From NCBI GenBank assembly GCA_033854735.1, contig JAWWPY010000504.1:1-64000 (forward strand): a stretch of DNA of 64,000 bases, in the 5' to 3' direction. This DNA comes from JAWWPY01 sp033854735 (GTDB taxonomy: Bacteria > Actinomycetota > Actinomycetes > Streptosporangiales > Streptosporangiaceae). The notes under the pieces were generated by a model. It was not told the origin of the DNA and did not search any database. It worked only from the letters and a program-made list of their open reading frames with translations. Both the position numbers and the translations under genes were made by a program. This document shows positions 58,666 to 64,000 of this stretch, one piece after another; position 1 is the stretch's first letter, and each line of letters begins with the position of its first letter.

Positions 58666-60831
58666 GTGATCCGATTCAGCGCTCTCCTCGTTGGCGTGGC
58701 GACCGCGGTGCTCATCTCGGGGGTGGTCGCCAGCAGCCTGCTGCTGGTGTACGTGTCGATAGCCGTCTGCGCTATCGCGCTATTCTTCCTGGCCATCGGG
58801 GTGTTCCTGCACCGCCGGGAGATCTTCGCGGCCGACGGCGCCCTGTTGCCGCTCGGCCCGTTGGATGCCTTTCCACCGGCGCAGCAGGTGCAGCTGGGCA
58901 GCATTCCTCTGCCGTCTGGGCGGCCCGCGGCGCCCGCTGGTGGCCCGTCGACCGGGCAGATGGCCGGATCGGCACCCAGATCGGGACGGGAGACCCCGGG
59001 GGAGACACCTCCGCGGGAGGCTGCTTCGCGGGAAGCTGCTTCGCGGGAAACCCCGCCGGGGGAAGCCGCCGCGCGGGGGACGACGGGGCCAGGAACTACC
59101 GGGCGTGGGTCGGCTGGGCGCGCATCGGCCGGACGGGGGGCGCACGGAGCACGGCCGTCGTCGCGGGGGGCGCCAGGAGGGCGGCCGCCCGCCCGGGAAT
59201 CGGCGAGTGGGCCGCCATCGGGAAGGCCTGGACCACGAGATCCCGCCCGCCCCGACGCGGCGCCCAGGCGTGGCCCTGGAGATCCTTTCTGGCAGCGCGT
59301 GAACGACGAAATCGGCGAGGCCGGCCCGCGCGACACCGGTACGGCCTCGCGACCAAGGACCGACGATCCGAAGCGACCGGAGCCGACGTCGCCTGAGCAA
59401 ACTCGGGCATCGGGCCAGGGCTACGGCTGGCGCCCCCCGGTGCGTCCAGATCCTGGCTCCCGGCCCCCGGCCGGGTCAGGTCCCGGCTCACGGCCTCCGG
59501 TGGATTCAGGTTCTGGCTCGCGGTCCCCGGCCGGGTCGGGGTCGGAGTCTGGTTCGCGGCCTCCGGTGGGTTCAGGTTCTGGCTCCCGGCCTCCGGCCGG
59601 GTCGGGATCAGCGTCTGGCTCCCGGCCTCCGGCCGGGTCCGGGCCAGAGTCTGGTTCGCGGCCTCCGGTGGGTTCGGGTTCTGGCTCCCGGCCCTCGGCG
59701 GCGTCGGGTTCCGGCCCCCGGTCTGCCGAGCCGCGGTGGCCTGAGGCGACCGCTTGGCGCCCCCCGGCTCATGAAACGTTCAGGGAATCTCATCCGGCGA
59801 CGCCACCCAGTTCCCCGGCGCCAAGCTCGCGGCCGTCCAGTTCGCGCCCGCCCGGCTCCCCGCCCGGTTCCCCGCCCAGCCCACCCCCGCCGGGCGGCCA
59901 GGCCCGCGAACCCGCAGTTCTGTGGCCCCCAGCCGACGCCTGGGCGACGGCGGGTACCAGGCGCCCCGACACCCGGGAACCGGCAGCCGATCAGGACCGC
60001 CCTGCGAATTCACCGGACAAGCGCGAGCGGAGCGGGCCACCCCCGGTCCGCCCGGAAGTGCGCACCGAGTCGGCAGCGGTCGCGGAGCCGGATCTGCCAG
60101 CGACAGCACCCGAGCCGGAAGTAGCCATGCGGCCGGACGGCGCGGCCACCAGGACCGCCCCGCCCGGCGATGCCCATCCCGGTGTTGATGCCCCGGTGGA
60201 CGACGTCCGAGCCGGTGTTGGTGGGCAAACTGCTGCGGCTGCTAGTACCCGTGAGCCTGAGGTGGCCGACGAGGCTCACGTGGCCGATGACAAAGGTGAC
60301 GACATCCCAGCCCGAGACGGACGCGATCAGCCGTCAGCTCAGGATGCCGGCCCGGCCGGAGCCGCTGCTCCTGCTGCCCCCGCCAGTCCCGCCACCCCCG
60401 AGCATGCTGGTGCCGCTACCCCCACTGGTCGTGCCGAGCAGGCTGGTAACGGCGGTTCAGCAGCGCATCATGATCCCGCCGAGAAGGATGGCTCGGGCCT
60501 AGCCGACGAGCGTGACGATGCCCTAGCCGACGAGCGTGACGATGCCCGGTCCGACGAGCGTGACGATGCCCGGTCCGCTGGCGCGGACGCGACCGGTGAC
60601 CGCCCGGCGGCGGCTGGGTCCGGTGACCAGCCTGCGAAGACCCCGGCGATCATCCCGACCGCGGACGTCACGATAGTGCCGGGTGTGGCCCGGTACCACC
60701 GCAGCGAGTGCATCCTCATCCGGTTCCTCGGTCCTGATGATCTTGAGATCATGACGAGGCAGGCGGCAGAGGCGGGCGGCTGCGTGCCGTGCCGGGCCTG
60801 CGTCCCCGACCAGCCGTCCGCGGACGCGTAG
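58666..60831 (+). CDS. Large disordered membrane protein next to divIVA
   Basis: 721 residues from the GTG at 58666. Two membrane segments at the N-terminus (about 5-47: LLVGVATAVLISGVVASSLL and VSIAVCAIALFFLAIGVFL), then about 600 residues of low-complexity Pro/Ser/Gly/Arg/Ala sequence containing repeats. The C-terminal ~55 residues are different: TIVPGVARYHRSECILIRFLG and GGCVPCRACVPD, a short cysteine-rich module (C, CxxC, C). Occupies the slot between divIVA and ileS. A role in polar growth is inferred from position only. Confidence 0.85.
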   Translation: MIRFSALLVGVATAVLISGVVASSLLLVYVSIAVCAIALFFLAIGVFLHRREIFAADGALLPLGPLDAFPPAQQVQLGSIPLPSGRPAAPAGGPSTGQMAGSAPRSGRETPGETPPREAASREAASRETPPGEAAARGTTGPGTTGRGSAGRASAGRGAHGARPSSRGAPGGRPPARESASGPPSGRPGPRDPARPDAAPRRGPGDPFWQRVNDEIGEAGPRDTGTASRPRTDDPKRPEPTSPEQTRASGQGYGWRPPVRPDPGSRPPAGSGPGSRPPVDSGSGSRSPAGSGSESGSRPPVGSGSGSRPPAGSGSASGSRPPAGSGPESGSRPPVGSGSGSRPSAASGSGPRSAEPRWPEATAWRPPAHETFRESHPATPPSSPAPSSRPSSSRPPGSPPGSPPSPPPPGGQAREPAVLWPPADAWATAGTRRPDTREPAADQDRPANSPDKRERSGPPPVRPEVRTESAAVAEPDLPATAPEPEVAMRPDGAATRTAPPGDAHPGVDAPVDDVRAGVGGQTAAAASTREPEVADEAHVADDKGDDIPARDGRDQPSAQDAGPAGAAAPAAPASPATPEHAGAATPTGRAEQAGNGGSAAHHDPAEKDGSGLADERDDALADERDDARSDERDDARSAGADATGDRPAAAGSGDQPAKTPAIIPTADVTIVPGVARYHRSECILIRFLGPDDLEIMTRQAAEAGGCVPCRACVPDQPSADA
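59452..59725. repeat. In-frame SGSRPPAGSG-type repeats
   Basis: Roughly nine copies of an about 8-13-codon unit (SGSRPPVG / SGSRPPAG with inserted SES, SAS) inside the 58666 gene, for example around 59509-59700 (ggctcccggcctccggccgg). Confidence 0.8.
60502..60573. repeat. 24-bp in-frame tandem repeat, 3 copies
   Basis: gccgacgagcgtgacgatgccc plus two bases repeats at 60502, 60526 and 60550 and encodes DERDDALA / DERDDARS. Confidence 0.9.
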
Positions 60832-60854
60832 CCCTCCCGCAGTCGGTCAACCAG

Positions 60855-60890
60855 CCATCGCGGCGATCCCAACCATCGCGGCGATCCCAA
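60855..60890. repeat. 18-bp direct repeat in the convergent gap
   Basis: ccatcgcggcgatcccaa occurs at 60855-60872 and 60873-60890 between the stop codons of the 58666 gene and ileS. No clear terminator hairpin is seen in this 123-bp gap. Confidence 0.75.
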
Positions 60891-60954
60891 ACGCTCCGGG
60901 GCCGTCAGACCGACCCCTAAACGCTTCTCGTGCCGTTGCCGGCCTACCCGCGGA

Positions 60955-63900
60955 TCAGGCGCGGCGGAGCCAGAACGTCAGCCCTAGATCCTGATCTGCG
61001 TGTTGGCCGATCGTTGCCCCGGCAGCCCCGCCGCCCGTACCCGGCTGGGGCTGACCAGTCCCGAATTCCACCGCCAGCACCTCGCCCGCGACCAACGACG
61101 CGTGTTCCGTCAGTGCAGTGGCGAGTTCGGGGTCCGAGGCCTGCCACCATAGCTGGATGCGGTCGCTGACGTGCAGGCCGTCATTCTTGCGGGCGTCCTG
61201 CACCTGCCGGATGACCTCACGGGCCAGCCCTTCCCGGCGTAGCTCGGGGGTAATGGCCACCTCGAGCGCAACGGTCTCGCCGCCCTCGGTGGCTACCGTC
61301 CAGCCCGACCGGGGTGTCTGGGTCACGATGACCTCGTCCGGCCCGAGCACCACCGGAGCCCCGTCCACGGTGACAGAGAACTCTCCTGCCGATCGCATTG
61401 CCGCCGCGACTGTCGCAGGATCCGCAGCGGTCAGCGCATTCGCCACGGCTTGGGTCGTCTTGCCGAACCGGCGGCCGAGTGACCGGAAGTTCGGCTTGAC
61501 GACGTGATCGACAAGGTCGTCCGCGACCGTGGTCAGCGTGTCGAGTGACCGCACATTGAGTTCCTGAGCGATCTCAGCGCGCAGTTCGGGCGGAAGGTCG
61601 GCGAAGCCCGCGGCGGCGACGAGCGCCCGGGGGAGTGGCTGCCGGGTCTGCACGGACGCGGTGGCACGAGCCGACCTGCCGAGTTCTACCAGGCGCCGGG
61701 TGAGCGCCATCTGCGCCGATAGCCGCCGGTCTATCAGCGCCTGGTCGGCCTCCGGCCAGCTGGCCAGGTGCACCGAGTCCGGGCTCCCGGCGGGATGCAG
61801 CACGCTCCACACGTAGTCGGTGAGGAAAGCCGCGATGGGCGCCATCAGCCGGGTGAGCGTCTCCAGACACTCATACAGGGTGGCGAACGCGGCGGTGCCG
61901 TCTGCGGTGGCCGGGCCATCCCAGAATCGCCGCCGTGACCGGCGCACATACCAGTTGGACAGGTCGTCGATGAACCCAGCGAGCCTGCGGCCGGCGGCGG
62001 CCGTGTCGAATTCTTCCAGCGCGTCAGTGACGTCCGCGGTGACGGCGTGCAGTTCACTGAGCACCCACCGGTCCAGCAGGGGCCGGGCAGTGGGCGGCGG
62101 GGCCTCGGCCGTAGCGGGGTCCCATGCCGCGCCCTGCGCAGCCGCCGCGTTGGCGTAGAGCACCAGGAACGAGGCAGTGTTCCAGTAGGTCAGCAGCACC
62201 TTGCGGACGATCTCATCGAGCGCGCTGGCGCCGATCCGCCTGGTCGACCACGGTGACCCCGCGGCGGCGAAGAACCAGCGGACGGCGTCCGCGCCGTGCG
62301 CCTCCATGAGCGGCATCGGCTCGAGCACGTTTCCGAGGTGCTTGCTCATCTTTCGGCCAGTCTCGTCCACGACGAGACCGAGGCAGACCACGTTCTGGTA
62401 GGAGGACCTGCCGAACACCAGGGTGCCGACCGCCATCAGGGAGTAGAACCAGCCCCGGGTCTGGTCGATGGCCTCGCAGATGAACTGCGCCGGGTAGCTG
62501 CGCCCGAATTCCTCCAGGTTGTGCCGCGGCGCGCCGTGCCGAGCGAACGGCATCGACCCGGAGTCATACCAGGCGTCGATCACTTCAGGCACCCTGCGGG
62601 CAGGCTCGCCACATTCGCGGCAGGCGATCACGACGTCGTCCACGTACGGCCGGTGCGGGTCCAGGTCGGCCAGGACCATGCCGGCCAGCTCGCTCAGATC
62701 GTCAAGCGAGCCGACACAGGTCAGGTGCTGCTCCGCGCACTCCCAGATCGGCAGCGGGGTACCCCAGTACCTGGTCCGGGACAGCGCCCAGTCCACGTTG
62801 TTACGCAGCCACTCGCCGTACCTGCCGTGCTTGATCGTCGGCGGCTGCCAGTTGGTCCGCTCGTTCTCGGCCAGCAACTGGTCCTTGATCTGTGTGGTGC
62901 GGATATACCAGGACGGCAGCGCGTAATAGAGCAGCGGGGTACCGCACCGCCAGCAGTGCGGGTAGCTGTGCTCGTACATCTCGGTGTGGAAAAGCAGCCC
63001 GCGGTCGGCCAGGTCGCTGACGATCAGGGCGTCGGCGTCCTTGAAGAACATCCCGCCAACGAGCGGCACGGAGTCCTCGAAATGCCCGTCCTGCCGGACA
63101 GGGTTCACCACCGGAAGCCCATGCTCCCGGCCCGTTTCCATGTCGTCCGCACCGAACGCGGGCGCCAAGTGCACCAGGCCGGTGCCGTCCTCGGTGGTCA
63201 CGAACGTCCCCGGCACGACCCGGTGCGCGTTCGGGATGTCGATCAGGTCCAGCGGCCGCTGGTAGGTCGCGCCGACCAGTTCCGCACCGGTCACCCGGGC
63301 CACGATCTGCCAGTCCTCGCTGAGCACATGCGGCACGCGCTGCTCGACGACCACCACGGTGTCGCCGCTTCCTGCCTTGCGGGCGATCGCGTAGGTCTCG
63401 TCCGGGTGCACGGCTACCGCCGTGTTGGACACCAGCGTCCACGGCGTGGTGGTCCAGACCAGCAGGTCAGCGCCGGCCAGCACGGGGTCGGCCAGCACGG
63501 GGTTGGCCCCAGCGGGCAGGCTGGTCAGCGCGAACCGCACCGTCACCGAGGGGTCAGTGACGGTCTGGTACACGTCGGGCTGGCCCATCTCGTGGTCGGA
63601 CAGCGGGGTTTCGCAGCGTGGGCAGTACGGGCTGATCCGGAAGTCCTTGACCAGCAGGCCCTTGTCAAAGACGACCTTGAGCGACCACCAGACCGACTCG
63701 ATGTAGCTCGGATCCATCGTCCGGTAGGCCCGGGACAGGTCGATCCAGTAGCCGAGCCGGGTGGTCATCTCCTCGAACGCGTCCACGTGGCGCAGCACCG
63801 ATTCACGGCACCGGGTGTTGAACTGCGCGACGCCGTACGCCTCGATGTCCTTCTTGCCGGACAAGCCGAGTTCCCGCTCCACCGCCACCTCGACCGGCAG

Positions 63901-64000
63901 CCCATGGCAGTCCCAGCCGCCCTGCCGTGGCACGTGGAAGCCCTGCATGGTCTTGAAGCGTGGGAATACGTCCTTGAACACCCTGGCCTCGATGTGATGC
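60955..64000 (-). CDS. ileS: Isoleucyl-tRNA synthetase, type 2 (5'-truncated by window edge)
   Basis: Charges tRNA-Ile. About 1015 residues are visible; the N-terminus is cut off at the right edge, where the frame reads HHIEARVFKDVFPRF, the HIGH-equivalent region of eukaryotic-like type 2 IleRS. Further on: GWDCHGLPVEVAVERELGLSG, the editing (CP1) domain, WLRNNVDWALSRTRYWGTPLP, and KMSKH (62338-62352) in the KMSKS position. The stop is at 60955-60957. Type-2 enzymes are commonly little inhibited by mupirocin. Confidence 0.95.
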   Translation of the reverse strand, partial: HHIEARVFKDVFPRFKTMQGFHVPRQGGWDCHGLPVEVAVERELGLSGKKDIEAYGVAQFNTRCRESVLRHVDAFEEMTTRLGYWIDLSRAYRTMDPSYIESVWWSLKVVFDKGLLVKDFRISPYCPRCETPLSDHEMGQPDVYQTVTDPSVTVRFALTSLPAGANPVLADPVLAGADLLVWTTTPWTLVSNTAVAVHPDETYAIARKAGSGDTVVVVEQRVPHVLSEDWQIVARVTGAELVGATYQRPLDLIDIPNAHRVVPGTFVTTEDGTGLVHLAPAFGADDMETGREHGLPVVNPVRQDGHFEDSVPLVGGMFFKDADALIVSDLADRGLLFHTEMYEHSYPHCWRCGTPLLYYALPSWYIRTTQIKDQLLAENERTNWQPPTIKHGRYGEWLRNNVDWALSRTRYWGTPLPIWECAEQHLTCVGSLDDLSELAGMVLADLDPHRPYVDDVVIACRECGEPARRVPEVIDAWYDSGSMPFARHGAPRHNLEEFGRSYPAQFICEAIDQTRGWFYSLMAVGTLVFGRSSYQNVVCLGLVVDETGRKMSKHLGNVLEPMPLMEAHGADAVRWFFAAAGSPWSTRRIGASALDEIVRKVLLTYWNTASFLVLYANAAAAQGAAWDPATAEAPPPTARPLLDRWVLSELHAVTADVTDALEEFDTAAAGRRLAGFIDDLSNWYVRRSRRRFWDGPATADGTAAFATLYECLETLTRLMAPIAAFLTDYVWSVLHPAGSPDSVHLASWPEADQALIDRRLSAQMALTRRLVELGRSARATASVQTRQPLPRALVAAAGFADLPPELRAEIAQELNVRSLDTLTTVADDLVDHVVKPNFRSLGRRFGKTTQAVANALTAADPATVAAAMRSAGEFSVTVDGAPVVLGPDEVIVTQTPRSGWTVATEGGETVALEVAITPELRREGLAREVIRQVQDARKNDGLHVSDRIQLWWQASDPELATALTEHASLVAGEVLAVEFGTGQPQPGTGGGAAGATIGQHADQDLGLTFWLRRA

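Overview
This is a high-GC (about 70 % by eye) chromosomal window from an actinobacterium, most likely a filamentous actinomycete. The evidence is the compact division and cell-wall cluster ending in sepF, yggT and a DivIVA/Wag31 gene with no ftsA, a MurE with the meso-diaminopimelate motif, an F420-type oxidoreductase, IdeR-type iron control, frequent GTG starts and ATGA/GTGA overlaps between consecutive genes. No tRNA, rRNA, CRISPR array, integrase or insertion sequence was recognised.

Layout. 1-1.7 kb: an AbiEi/DUF559 orphan behind two inverted DnaA boxes and a repeat-rich spacer. 1.5-5.2 kb: FMN riboswitch, then ribE-ribBA-ribH and hisG. 5.2-9.0 kb: a three-gene ferric-iron ABC importer behind an IdeR box. 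9.2-15.3 kb: an XdhC/MobA-like pair, an aldose epimerase, a stand-alone B12-binding domain, a two-gene cassette of unknown function and an SseB-like gene. 15.4-18.8 kb: aroC-aroK-aroB and a second shikimate kinase. 18.8-27.2 kb: accessory genes (YegP, TetR plus metallo-hydrolase, LLM oxidoreductase, DrrAB-like exporter with PadR, winged-helix protein, acetyltransferase). 27.3-29.5 kb: pepQ-efp-nusB. 29.6-33.3 kb: membrane protein, methyltransferase, DNA polymerase IV, DUF3040. 33.3-38.0 kb: MoxR-DUF58-transglutaminase operon. 38.3-60.8 kb: mraZ-rsmH-ftsL-ftsI-murE-murF-mraY-murD-ftsW-murG-murC-ftsQ-ftsZ-pgeF-yggS-sepF-yggT-divIVA and a large disordered membrane protein. 61-64 kb: a convergent type-2 ileS cut by the window edge.

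How it works together. The right half makes the lipid II precursor (MurC-G, MraY), carries the divisome (FtsL, I, Q, W, Z, SepF) and includes the polar-growth scaffold DivIVA. It is probably autoregulated through MraZ sites upstream of mraZ. The left half is biosynthetic (flavin, histidine, chorismate) plus regulated transport.

The most distinctive feature is the abundance of short tandem repeats (period mostly 15-18 bp) in spacers and, in frame, inside genes, together with a dispersed palindrome present three times. Other points to check are the missing hisE and aroQ at their usual slots, the duplicated shikimate kinase, a B12 sensor domain without a DNA-binding domain, a conserved-looking gene pair of unknown function, and several sharp operators. 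I did not find a convincing new defence or mobile system.
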